In this document: in pieces, positions 1-13,000 of the stretch
How the letters are laid out: each line of letters begins with the position of its first letter
Numbering within the stretch: the first letter of the stretch is position 1
Assembly (NCBI GenBank): GCA_039621445.1
Contig: CP154954.1
Span: forward strand, 58,238,701-58,302,700
Source: Euglena gracilis
Taxonomy: Eukaryota; Euglenida; Euglenophyceae; Euglenales
Length of the DNA stretch: 64,000 nucleotides
Direction: 5' to 3'
Notes under the pieces: model-generated
The model's input: only the letters and a program-made list of their open reading frames with translations
The model's database searches: none
Told to the model about the DNA's origin: nothing
Translations under genes and position numbers: made by a program

Positions 1-246
1 GGTCGTTATGAGCATTTTGACCCCCCCCCCCGATGAAGGACTTGCTGTGCCTTTTTGTGGCAAGTCTATACAGACGTCAAAGCGTGGCGGGTCGGAGTGC
101 GGCACGCAACAACGTCGGAGGAAGGTCGGTGCGAAGGGAAGATGGGGCAGCGGGCAGTTGCATCTGTCTTGTGTGGGGAGACCACTCCTGGCCTCCCAGG
201 AATCACCAGGGTCATGCCAGGGGGGGGGGGTGACCTGGTAGGCAGG

Positions 247-418
247 TCAATCCTCGCCCTCGCGGGACTGCGCCACAGAAACACGCCGGTGGGCATAGTC
301 CAGCACGAGGCAGCAGCCCCGGAACAGCGGCGCCCCCATCACCCCGTCCGCGTAGCAGCTCAGCTCCAGGTCGTCCGGGTCGCCGTTGAGGTAGCAGAGG
401 GCCAGCACCCGGTCAAAG
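247..418 (-). CDS. Gene 1 exon 18 (terminal)
   Basis: 172 bp to stop TGA. Acceptor ccgccctcag. Contains GAPLFRGCCLVLDYAHRRVS followed by VAQSREGED, the C-terminal strand pattern of pepsin-like proteases. Confidence 0.7.
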
Positions 419-2300
419 CTGAGGGCGGGAGCGGTCCTCCCAGTCGGAGGGCGATGCCCACAGAGCTGCACACCATGTCATGCGCAGTCACACGTGACAC
501 TGTAACATGTTATGGACAGCCCTGCCTGCACCATCGCTGCCCCCCCCCACCCCCAATGAAAGCTTTCCCCTGGCTGCAGCCTGGCAAGTCAGCAACCAGA
601 AGCCCCAGGAAAGCTTCCCCGAGAGACTTTCAAAAAGGCAGCCACCATTGTGGTCAATGGGTCCTTCAAGAAAAGGACTGAGCTCTCATGTTTCAACGGC
701 CCTGGGGAAGCCAAACAGCAGTTGTCATCCTTGGGAAACGGGACCGCCAGACAACAGCAAGATTATTTCTCTGGCAAATTCCAAAACTAATCCTACAACC
801 GGGAAAAATGACGGTGGGAGTTAAAAAAAACAGCAAAAAAACGCAGGGTTCATACCCCCCCCTTGTCCAACGACTGCTAAATACCGCTACTGACCGGGGG
901 GTGGTCGTTGGACAAGACTGCGGTCAAAAACGCGAATGTCTGGCTGTCTGGAAAAAAAGATCACCTGGAAAAAGGTCGCTACTGACCAGGGGGGTGGTCG
1001 TTGGACAAGGCCGGTCGTTGGACAAGGGGGGGGGGGAGGTACTTCCTGCCTTGATGCTTCGCCCAAGGGGTGAGCCCTGCCCGGTGGGGGGCTCAAAAAA
1101 TATGCATCGCGGCAAACCCCGAAGCCCAAAAACATTCGCCGGTGGGACCCCCTCCCGGCCGGCGCCAGCAAACGCCACCTGCTCCACCCGCAACGTGCGG
1201 ACCACCTCGCTCAGGCTCTGCAGCAGACTTCCCGAGCCAATAACTGCTCCTTCTCTTTTTGGGCAACTGTCTCTAGACAGACAGCTCAGTGCTCACTCAG
1301 AGGTAGGATACCCAGGAGGATACGGAGAGAGACTGCTTTCTTTGGGGGGAGGTGAGTGCATGATCCGACCTGTTAAGCAAATAAAAAAAACAGGTCCTTC
1401 AGATATTGGTGATAGAGTCCCAGAAAGTTCGTGTATTTTTTTCTTCAAAAGATGCATTTCCAACGAGAAAACTTAATTCCCAGAAGACAGGTCAGCGTGC
1501 ATTTAAAATAATGGAGTCCCAGAAAAAAATTTCCTGGGGGGTTCGCAAAACAAGTCCATAAAATTTCACGGCTCATCACCTTGGGCTTGGGCACTACAAA
1601 GAACTCCCTTTTTTGCAGAGCTTTAAATAAAAACGTGATAAGACCCAAAATTTGGTATATTACTTTTGGCGATTGCATGCCTTGCTTTCTGCAGCCTGGA
1701 GTTCGGAGGCTGTGAAGCAGCTCTGCCCTCATTGTTTGTGAGCTGCTCCCCTCAAAATGTCCTCTGGCCTAAAATTGTAAAGGATCTCTGCATCAGCTTA
1801 CCTTTCTCAGGACAAAAAAGAAACATTGTTCTGAGAGTGCTGCTGCCTAAATTGCCTCCGGAGGACAAAAAAAAACATGTGACGTTGTTCGGCACCTGTG
1901 AAGCCTTTCCCCCCACTGTCTCTGCGATTCAGAAATTCCCAAACGTGCAAATTCTTTGCGGGAAAAAAGCTTCTGACCTTTCGACTGCTAACACTTCGCC
2001 CGCGGGAGGCCTGGCCTGGAGGCGGGCCATTGGCTGGTCGTTGCTGGCGGCGCCGCTCACGAGGCCCGACGGGCGCAGGGAGAAGGCGGTGGTCGGGGCG
2101 AAGAGGCGGCGGGCGAGGTCTGCTGCCAGGATGAGGCCGGTGCCCCCCACCCCGAGGGCGAGCCGGAACAGCCGGGCTGGCAGCGGCCGCTGACCCTGGC
2201 GCAACCCCACGTTGGGCAGCCTCAAAACCACTCATCGGCGTGAATGTGGAATTCAGGGTGACAAACAAAAAACCATTGCCCACAGACAAACACATGTATT

Positions 2301-2346
<46 letters not shown>

Positions 2347-5300
2347 TATATATATATACATATACATATACATAAACATATACATATTATAAAATATACA
2401 TATAAAATTGTTTCATATGATGGTGGGACGTGAAAGTGCAATTCTGCAAGATAAAGTTTCTTGCGAATACAACACTTGAACGACCGGAGAGATTGGATTA
2501 AACTGCACATGCTAATGGCAGTTTAACACACCCCAACAGTCGGGCAACGGTTCACGCAGCCCAAAGCGGGCGCTGGCCCCTCGTGGGTCGGCTGCCCGTT
2601 GCCCAACGTCCCGGCCTCCACGCTGCCGCCGGCCGCCGCAGTTCGGGCCCGCCGCCAGGGTTTGATCCAGGGTAGGTGGCCGGGCGGGGGTTAATCCGGA
2701 CCCCCCTCAGGGGGACACCCCTGCCACCGCCCCTTCCGAAGCAAATCCTCCCTCCGGACAAATCAGCGAGTACGGGAACAGAAGAAAAAAAAGTTGACTT
2801 TTTCGACTCCGGGCGAAAGAAAAATCCGAAAACGATTTCTTCGCACGTTTGTGATCCGAAACCAGGAAAAATGCGTGCAATCTTTTCAACTCAAAAAATG
2901 TGTTTTTTAACCAAAAAAATAAAAATTTTCAGAAAAACGTCAAGAGACAGGCCAGTGGGCACAAGGGTAGGAGACAGGTCCCCATGGGGACATATTATCA
3001 GGGACAGAGGGTGGAGGACAGTTTCCCTGGGGGGGCTCAGGGTTTGATATAAGGACAGGTGGGGGGGGTGGTCCGGGCCCCCCCCCCGGCGGGCGAGGGG
3101 GGGGGGGGTGGGGGGACACCCCCCCCCACCTAAACAGTGGCGCGGTCCGGGTGACCGAAAATTTTTGACCCCCCAAAACGACCAAAAGTGCCATTTTGGG
3201 CACTTTTTGGGCAAAAATTTGCCAAAAATACAAAAAATTTTCGGTGCGAAGCGCTGGAGGAAAAAAATGACCCTTTTGGGGGGGGGGTCCCGGGTACCCC
3301 CCCAGGGTCGGTCCGGCCCTGGCAGATGGGGGGGGGGGTCCGGATCCCCCCCTGCGGGCCAGGAGGGGGGGGGGGTGGGGGGGACACCCCCCACCTAAAC
3401 CATGTACGCCCTCCTTATATCAAACCCTGGGGGGCTCCGGGCAGTTAACCTAAGTTTGGGGGGGGGGGCACCTTCCTGCCAGCGAACCCTGCCCGCAGCG
3501 CCGCCGCCAGCGCCTCGATCTCCTCCCGGCCCTCCACCGCCCCCTCCGCCTCCCGCGGCGGCGATAGCGGCGGCGGGGCGGCGGCGCCAAGCGTGGCGCG
3601 GAGGTGCGGCACGCGGCCCAGGAACCGCGCCCGCTGTGGGCAGGACCGACCGATGCTGGGGGGAACCGTGGGGGGGGGGCAACTGCATTGGGGGGGGGAA
3701 CGACCGAAACAAGGGCAGAAAGAAGGCCACCAATCAGTGGGCAAATAAATTATAATTTATAATTGTGTAATTATATATATTACATGTATTACATACAATT
3801 ATAATATACATATTTCATGATTAAAATTACGTATAACCTCCCAAAATGACCCCCCCCCCTGGGCTGATCGAGCAAAATCCAAAAATAAGCCTCCTCCAAA
3901 ATAAGACCCCCCTGACGGCGCGAAGTGCCAGAGACGGTGAAATTTTTCGGCGAAAAATTACCAAAAACCCCAATTTTATACACAAAAAATGTGAACTATC
4001 AAAAATTTCAGATTTTTGATTACAAAAATATGGTAAAAATCAAATTGAACCAAATTCCAGATGGCATGAAGCGCCGATGGAAAATTTTTAGTGTTTTTGG
4101 GAAAACCTGAAAAATGTTTTTTTTCAGGCCTGGGTCGGTCAAGGAAAATCCAAAAATAGGACCCCCCTCAAAATAAGACCCCCCCCCCCTGGAGGTTTCC
4201 AGCAACGGACTCAAAAATGAGACCCGGGTTGATTGGAGGGGTTTCCTTTTATAATTTTATAGCGTATAAAATTTTTATGATTATAAAATCACAATTGTTT
4301 TCTGTACGCCCATATGACAATAATCATTTACACATTACTAATCCACGCCTTTCCAATTGCTGGAGAGTCGCTCGCCAGTTGCACTCCTGCCTGAGGCTCA
4401 CGGCCGCGAGTGGTCAGCCCTGAGCGCCACCCAACCGCCACGCGGGGGCTGGCCAGGCCGCCAGACCGACGGACCTTCATCCGCGGCAGAGGGGCCCTCC
4501 CGCCCTGACGGGTGGTTCCGCAGTGACTGCCTTGGGGTTGGCCCGAACCCCCGGAGGTGGGGGTTGGCAGCAGAGTGACGCGGTCAGGCTTTTGCTTAAG
4601 GACCCCCGGGGGGGGGTACTGGCTAGCCAATCGGCTAGACACTGGAAAAAGTGGACTAGCTAGACCCCCCCCCTCCCCCCCGGGGGGGGGGGTCCGGGGG
4701 TCCCCCGGACTGGAAAAAATTTTTTAACAGGTTTTTGGCTGATTTTGTTCCAAAAATTCCCAAAAATGGCCAAAAACGGGCATTTTTGGCCATTTTGGGG
4801 GGTCCCAAAAAAAATTTTCGGCGCTTCGCGCCGGTCACTGGGAAAAAATTTTCCACTAGCTAGCCCTGCTAGCAGACCCCCCCCCCGGGGGGGGTCTGCT
4901 AGAAAACCCACTAGCCAAATTTGGACTAGCTGCAGTCCAGCCCCCCCCCGGGGGGGGTACTGCAATCCCTTAAGCAAAAGCCTGGACGCGGTGGATAAAG
5001 GCTTTGGAGAAAAATTCTGTCCACCTTTCTTCCATTGTGTTGGAGAGAGGTGGGTCTGCAGCAGACGATTCGAGTGGAAGAGTGGATAAACCCACAGTGG
5101 GTCGCTTCCATTCTTCTAACAGCCAGTCACTTTTTTCAGAAACCACCCGGTCATTGCTGGGGGGGGGGGTCGGCCTCGTTTGGATATCCCAAAATCGGCC
5201 ACGGGTTAAGAGTGGCGGCATCCTTTCGCTGGGAACACAGCCCCAAGGCAGCCGTGGGACAGGGGAGCCCCCAGGGTTCTTAACGACAGCCCCACGGCCA

Positions 5301-7013
5301 TTGAGTGGGACTGCCTGGCATTCCACGGGGGTTGGTGTGAGGTTGTGCCACGCAGTGAAACGCGGCGAGAAGCCATGGAACAAAAACCCTTAAGGCCCAA
5401 GAAAGAACGGGACAAGAAGGAACAGAGGGAGACCCCCCGGGTGGGACGCGGAACGGAGGGACGGACGGGAGGCGGCTGACGTCGGAAGGCCCCCCTGGCC
5501 CACACCTTGCCGGGCGGGTCGGGCCCGGCCGTCGGGGCGGCGGTGCCGACCTCGAGGCGGCAGTGGCGGAGGAGGTCGTAGCCGAGCACCCCCGCGATGC
5601 GCAGCGCCGCACCGGGGCCGCGGGGGCCGCGCACCGCGCCGCCCAGGCTGGCCTCGCGGAACAGCGGCCGCTCCAGGATGAGGGGGCCGAGCACTGCAGT
5701 CAGGACCCGGGCAGCGGCGGCAGCGGGGAAACCTAAACGTTGAAATTATAAAAATTTTGCTATTCAATATAAAAATTTTATAATAATAAAAATTATTCCA
5801 AAATAATCACACACATTCAATCAAATTCATACTTTGAACAGATATTTTATAAACCACAGCCCCCTTAGTTGCACTCAAGCTTCTGTTTATGGCCGGTGCT
5901 CACTTCGCTTCTGGCCCAGTTTGTGCGGTGAGTGGGTTTCTGGGGGTGCCATACCCCCGGAAACTGCCTCCAGACAAATCAACAAGTGCAAAGGTGGAGA
6001 CAGGTCCCTGTGAGGACAGACCAGGTGGTATGGAGGGACACAGTTTCCCGGCCTGGTCTGGGTCAAATCGAAAAATGAAAATCTTACACCTGCAGCTGCC
6101 AGAATCTGAGAAGGTCAAAACTTTTCTGCTGATCAGAATCCTGAAAATAACATTTTCAAACAGCTGGCTGCGTTGCCAACCCAGCATGCAACATACGGCA
6201 TTCTACAGGATGGGCAGAGCGGAATGGGATACTAAACTTAGACCATTCCAAACCTAAATCCAGTGCCATGTGTCCTTGCTGGCTCCTGGCACCAGGGATC
6301 CGAAAACTTGGCATTGGGCAAAACATTGGGCAAATCTATTCTTGAGATGGGAAGAACCAGAATCCCCAAAATGTTCCAAAAAATTCCGGAAATGTGACAA
6401 CAAAGCGGGAATATTTTTCTCAGATAAGACTTTTGTTTAGCAGCCCCGGGGGAGTGAGGTACCACCCCACTCCCGGTAATTACCCTTAAAAATGCCATTT
6501 CCGGGTCCGGGCGACATTGGCCGGGAAGGGGCGTGCTAGAGCACAGCAAGGGGGGTGACTTTCCGCAAATAGAAGCCTTTCAGGCCCTGGGCGCCAAAGG
6601 CGCCGGGGTCGGAGGGGGGTGCCTGCTATGGGCAGGCACCCCCAACCCCCCCCCCCCGTGGGTCGGATGCGGTGCTATGGGGTGCCTGCCCCTAGCCCCC
6701 CCCCCCCCCCCCCCCCGTGGGGCAGGCACCTGACTAAGCACAAGCCTGCATTGGTCCTTCTCAGGCCCTGCGCAGAGGGCCGAGGCCACGACACAGGGCG
6801 GACTTCAGCGGGGCCCCGCCGAGCCCCTGCACCGTGTGCACCGCGAACCGCTCGCACCGCTCCGCCAGCTCGGGCCCAGAGCCGCCCACCGACCTCCGGC
6901 CACAGCGCTTTGGGGTGGGGTGAGGTGGTACACGAAGGCTGGACGGAAACGGCGAGGTGTGTGACCGAGACACACACCTCGGCCACATATGGTGTGTGTC
7001 TCGGCACACACAC

Positions 7014-7048
<35 letters not shown>

Positions 7049-10000
7049 CACACACACACAGGTGTGCCACAACCCTCCCCCAACTTGTGGTGAGAGCCCC
7101 CCCCCCTTCCCCACACCACAAGCACCAAATCCCTTCGGCGCCAGAGGAGCCAAATTCGCTTGACCTGAAAACAAAAAAAAACAACCTGGACGGGTGGGCA
7201 ACCCCCACCGCCCCCTTTGGGGCTTTCGGGATCTTGGGGCGCGCCCCTGTGTGCGGGGGAGAGCGTCGGGATCGATGACGAGGCAGCTGGTGCCGGTGTC
7301 GACGATGAAGAGGCACACACAGGTGCGGATGGGACGGGGGGGCAGGGCAGAACGGGAAGGCCTGGTGGGGGGGTGGTCGACCCCCCCCACCCGGGAGGTG
7401 GGGGGGGTGGGTCCCCCCCCACCCACCACAGCATTTTCACCGATTTCGGGAAAACGGGGATTTTGGCCAGAAAATTTTTGAATTTTTTTTTGAAAAATGA
7501 ACCCAAAACACAAGATTTTTTGATGGAAAACCACATTTTTTTCACAAAAAAAATCTCTAAAATTTCAGGTTTAAAAATTGGTATTTTTTAGGAGGGGGTG
7601 AAAAAAACGAAGGTCAAAAAAGTGGACGAAATTTTGGCACAGTCAAATCTTACTGACATTTTTTCTCGTTGAAATTTTTTGGACTTTCAATGGCATTTTT
7701 CGCTTCAAAAACCTCTCAAAATCAACATTTTGAGAAAATGTCGAATTTTGGAAGGTGTGAAAAAATGGGGTTGTGGGTGGTTTTTTGGGGGGGACCCCCG
7801 GTATGGGTCCCAAAATGGGTCAAAAAAACACCCGGTGCCGGAAAAAACTTTCGGGTCCAAAAATTGGTGCTCCCGGAAATACGGGAAGAGGTGGTGCGGG
7901 GTGGTCGACCCCCCCCCCCCCCTCACCCACCAGCAGGGGGTGGGGGGGGGGGTGGTCGCCCCCCCCCCCCTCACCCACCACCCTGGCTGTTCGGCCGATT
8001 CCCGTTCTGCCCTGGGGGGTGCAGGGGTGACGGAACACGTGCACACTCACTCTCCAAGTGTGCATCAAAATTCGCTGCATCGGTGCGCACAACCCAACAC
8101 CTTCGACATGACAACCTGACACCTTCTTCCGAAAGCTGTACACGGCGCAGAGAATATCGGATTGGCAGCGGAAAGAGCACATTCTGGACAAGAAGCAGGC
8201 TTTTGCTTATTCTCCCTTTTGGAGTTCGGTGCAGCGCACAACAGAAAATCTTGGAGGTTTTGCACTGCACTACTGTACCCCGCCTCCACAGTTTGGACCA
8301 ATTCCTTTTGGATCTCGGGTCATCAGAATATCTCCCCCGGGCTCGGACACGCCAGCCACTCAGGCCAGATGGCCTGAAATCAACAGATTTCGGCCAATTT
8401 TTTTTTTAAATACTCAGCCCTTCCAGATGGGTGTGGGTGCTAAACCCAGCCAGTCGCTGCAAAAAATACACTGCATGGGAGTGGCATGCACTATGCGATG
8501 GTAGGGTGCATTCGCGACCATCCGCCGCTGGCCCCAGGGTGTAGCCCCCGAGGGTGGGCTGGCAGAGGAGGTGCCCGCCCTCGCCGACCCAGACCGGGAC
8601 GTCGGGGGCGGCGCCGTCGTCGTACCATGCGCCAACGCCGCGGGGATGTCCGCGACAACAGAGGAATGGCATTTCAAAGAATAAGCAGCCAGACACTACC
8701 CCCCCCCCCCCGAGAGAATTAACAAACGTGTACGCAAGGCGGTATGACAGGGTGGCAAAAAAACGCCGAACATCCCGGTGGGAGAGGGGGCTTGGCGATG
8801 TGGAGGAGGCTGCCACCACCGCAGGCTCCTTTGGTTGTGTGACGCAATATTTTGCTTAGGACCCCTCCCAGCTGATGTGGCAGAGATCTCCAGCTGTCAA
8901 GCCACGAAAATTGCACCTCCTAAATGCAACATGAAAATACGAAAAAACAACAACAAATAAACTCGAGGCCAAAAATGCAAACAAAAACACAACACACACA
9001 CACACACACACACATGCACACACACACACATGCACACACATGCGTGTACAATATGTTTGCATTTTGTCTCCGGAGAGCAGGGCCCTGCGGTGGACGGTGG
9101 GGGCGGGCCATCTGGGGACTCGCTGCGCTGTGACGGTGGCGTCCACTTAGGCCTCAGGCTGGGGTCGGGGTAGCGCTGGTCGGGGTAGCGCTCCGCCGTG
9201 TAGAACAGCCGGGAGTCCAGCAGGGTGCCCGTGAGGGTGGTGGGGATGGCCCGCCAGGGGGCCTCGTCCGGGGACAGGCACAGGCCCCCGAGCCCCCGAC
9301 CCGGGAGGAAAAGAGGTTCCACAAAAAGGCGGAATTTCCGCCAACTGGCGGCCAATGCTCGATGCACAGGTGTGGGTGGGGGGGAATGGGAAACGTTGAT
9401 GCCAGTCCGCTGCGTGCCCTCTGGGGACTTGTCAGAAGCCGAAGGGGACCCTTCTCCTAAGGGGGGGCACCAGTCAGCCCAGCGATGGGGCCGCAGAACC
9501 CCTCTGGCAGTCGAGTTCAAACAGGTAAAAAATGAATGAAAACTGGAAAAAAAAGAATGCCCCCGGGGTTTTGAAATCCCCTGGTCCAGGTGGGGGGGAA
9601 GGACTTGGCACCGCCCGGCCTGGCCCAGCAAGCCCAGCAGCTGGGAGGGGGCCTGGCCGGTAGAGGCTGAAGGGTCTCCGCCCGCAGCCGGTACACCACC
9701 GGGGTGCAGCCCGGCGCCAGGAACACCGCCCGCCCCGGCAGCCCGGCCGTGCCCGCCGCCGCCCAGTCCTCCCACAGCCACAGCTCTGGGCCCCCCGCCG
9801 CGTCGAGCACTGCGGCGGCCGGGGCCAGGGGTTGTGGTGGCGTCGCCAGCCTGCCGTGCCGGCCACAGCAGGCGGGAAGGAAGAAGCTACCACTTGGGTA
9901 ACGTGCTGCTGCCCTTCTTGGGAATTTGGGGGTTGAACAGTCAACAGTGGGAGTGCGGGTGTGGTTCCTAAATCCCATTGGATAGAAATTGCTGGGTTTC

Positions 10001-13000
10001 GTGCTTTCTCGCCTGTTGAGCCGCGGCGCGACAAAAAAAAAGCTGTGCAACGTGCGGATGTCGGGGGGATGTGGAACGTCTTATTGAGGGACAATACAAA
10101 AAAAAGGTTGGTGGGAACACCCACTGGATATTCTGCTCAAAAGGAAGAAACATTTCCCCACTTTCTAGCGTGAGTGGATTTGACTGACTTGAAAGGCTTC
10201 ATGACCAGCAAATGGCTCATCTCCAAGGCGTGGTTGGGTCTGTTGTCCCAATGACACGGAGGCCCCTGAGCGGCAGCCAGCAGCGGTGGTCGATGAGCAA
10301 ACGGGCGGTGGTCCGCCCCCCGGCTACCCGCAGTGCGACCGCCGTGAGGTGTTCCGCGGGCAGCCCCGGCCCCGGGGGCCAGCCCCGCTCGGGGCTCAGA
10401 GGAGCTCATGGGGAGCTGGGGTCTGCTTTGGGGCCCTTGCTGTCGTGGACCATTGCGCAAAAAAAAAGGTAAACAAAGGAGCGTGCGCTGTGGTGCCACA
10501 TCATCGTTCAGAGACAATGGCGACCAAAATGCGCATTTGATCGACCTGCGCAACACACAGCGAACAAGACCGAGCTAACAATCCACGGTGAGCAACAAAC
10601 TTTGAGGGTTTTCACCAAGAGACACGCGTGTGCACAGGCACCGACGGCACTGTGCACTGTGCTGTGGGGAAGACGTTTATGAAAAGGGTTCCTCTGGTCT
10701 GCCTTCAGCCTGGCAACCTGAGCCAACAGCCCTCGGCAAGCTGTGGCATTCACCATGTGCCCGACCAGCGCGCCTCTCTCCAGCAGCGTGAGCCATTGGC
10801 CGGTTCCACAGAACTGCTTAGTTGTCACATGTGCAATTTTTTTTTAACAGCAATTAACCCCCCCACCTATACCCCCCGGGGGGGGGGGGAGGGGTTATAG
10901 GATCCGATTTGGTGGTCGGCCCGGGGGGGGGGGGCATATAGGGGGGAGGGGTATGCCCCCCCCCGGGCCGACCACCAAATCGGATCCTATAACCCCTCTC
11001 CAGCAGCGTGAGCCATTGGCCGGTTCCACAGAACTGCTTAGTTGTCACATGTGCAATTTTTTTTTAACAGCAATTAACCCCCCCACCTATACCACCCGGG
11101 GGGGGGGGGAGGGGTTATAGGATCCGATTTGGTGGTCGGCCCGGGGGGGGGGCATATAGGGGGGAGGGGTCGCTGAGCTCTTATCTCTTTAGAGTAAGAG
11201 CGAAGCTTACCACCAGGGAAAAGTGGGGGGTCGGACCCACCCCCCCCCCCCCCCGCCGCCCCCCCCCCTCTGGGTAGACCGTGAAAACCGCGGATTATCA
11301 CCATGACCCCGGCCCGGTTCCCAGAATTTTTTTTTTCAGATGCGAGCGACTGGATTCCTAGTTTCCGAATCACCTGGGTTTGACCCCCAACTCCCCGCCA
11401 GGCCCGAGTTATTCACGCGCGAAGGGGTCCAAACTCGGTAGGATTTACCCGCCCCCCCTGGATGAGCCCCCCCCCCCCTTTGGACTCTGCCATTTCGGCC
11501 AAAAAATGTCAATTTTCAAAATATCTCCAAAATGAAGCCAAATCAAAGGAAATGTCCGGAGACCTAATTTGAAGCCCTTGGAACGCCCCATCCACCGGTA
11601 TTTTGATTTCCCCGCAACTCCCCGCCTGGCCCGAGATACGGCCGTTTTCGGCGCAGATGGCCGTTTTGTACACTTTTCCCTCTGTTCGACTTAGCCGTTT
11701 TCGGGGGGTGGGGGGTCAAAAAACGAATGTTTTCAAAATTTCTCGAAAATGATGCAAAATCAAAGGAAATGTCCGGAGACCTAAATTGAAGCCCTTGGAA
11801 CGCTCTATCTACTGGGATTTTGGTTTCCCCGCAACTCCCCGCCTAGCCCGAGATACGGGCGTTTTTTTGGCCAATTTGGCCATTTCAGGCCATTTTGTAC
11901 ACATTTCCCTCTGTTCGATTTAGCCGTTTTCGGCCCAAAAAGTCGAAAAAAATCGAAATTTTTTTTTTTGCCCAAAACGATGTTTTTTGGCCTCCCGGAC
12001 CCGGAAAAACTGTTTTTGAGCCGAAAACGACCGTTTTTCGACCTGCCAGCGCCCCGTTTGGGCCGCCGACCCATTGACTTTGGGTCAAAACCGGGTCAAA
12101 AAAGTCGAAAAAAATCGAAAAATTTTTTTTGCCCGAAACGATGTTTTTTTGGCCTCCCGGACCCGGAAAAACTGTTTTTGAGCCGAACACGAGCGTTTTT
12201 CCACCCGCCAGCGCCCCGTTTTGGGCCGCCGACCCATTGACTTTGGGTCAAAACCGGGTCAAAAAAGTCGAAAAATATCGAAAAAAATTTTTTTGCCCGA
12301 AACGATGTTTTTTGGCCTCCCGGACCCGGAAAAACTGTTTTTGAGCCGAAAACGAGCGTTTTTCGACCCGCCAGCGCCCCGTTTTGGGCCATTGACTTTG
12401 GGTCAAAACCGGGTCAAAAAAAAGTCGAAAAAAATCGAAAATTTTTTTTTGCCTGAAACGATGTTTTTTGGCCTCCCGGACCCGGAAAAACTGTTTTTGA
12501 GCCGAAAACGAGCGTTTTTCGACCCGCCGGCGCCCCGTTTTGGGCCGCCGACCCATTGATTTTGGGTCAAAACCGGGTCAAAAAAGTCGAAAAAAATCGA
12601 AAAAAATTTTTTTGCCCAAAACGATGTTTTTTGGCCTCCCGGATCCGGAAAAACTGTTTTTGAGCCGAAAACGAGCGTTTTTCGACCCGCCAGCGCCCCA
12701 CTTTGGGCCGCCGACCCATTGACTTTGGGTCAAAACCGGGTCAAAAAAGTCGAAAAAAATCGAAAAATTTTTTTTTGCCCGAAACAATGTTTTTTGGCCT
12801 CCCGGACCCAGAAAAACTGTTTTTGAGCCGAACACGAGCGTTTTTCGACCCGCCAGCGCCCCGTTTTGGGCCGCCGACCCATTGACTTTGGGTCAAAACC
12901 GGGTCAAAAAAGTCGAAAAAAATTGAAAAATCTTTTTGCCCGAAACGATGTTTTTTGGCCTCCCGGACCCGGAAAAACTGTTTTTGAGCCGAACACAAGC

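Noticed and set aside
8897-9781. 294-codon minus-strand open frame as one exon
   Set aside because: Only 9147-9357 is coding-like; the rest crosses a CA microsatellite and intron sequence.
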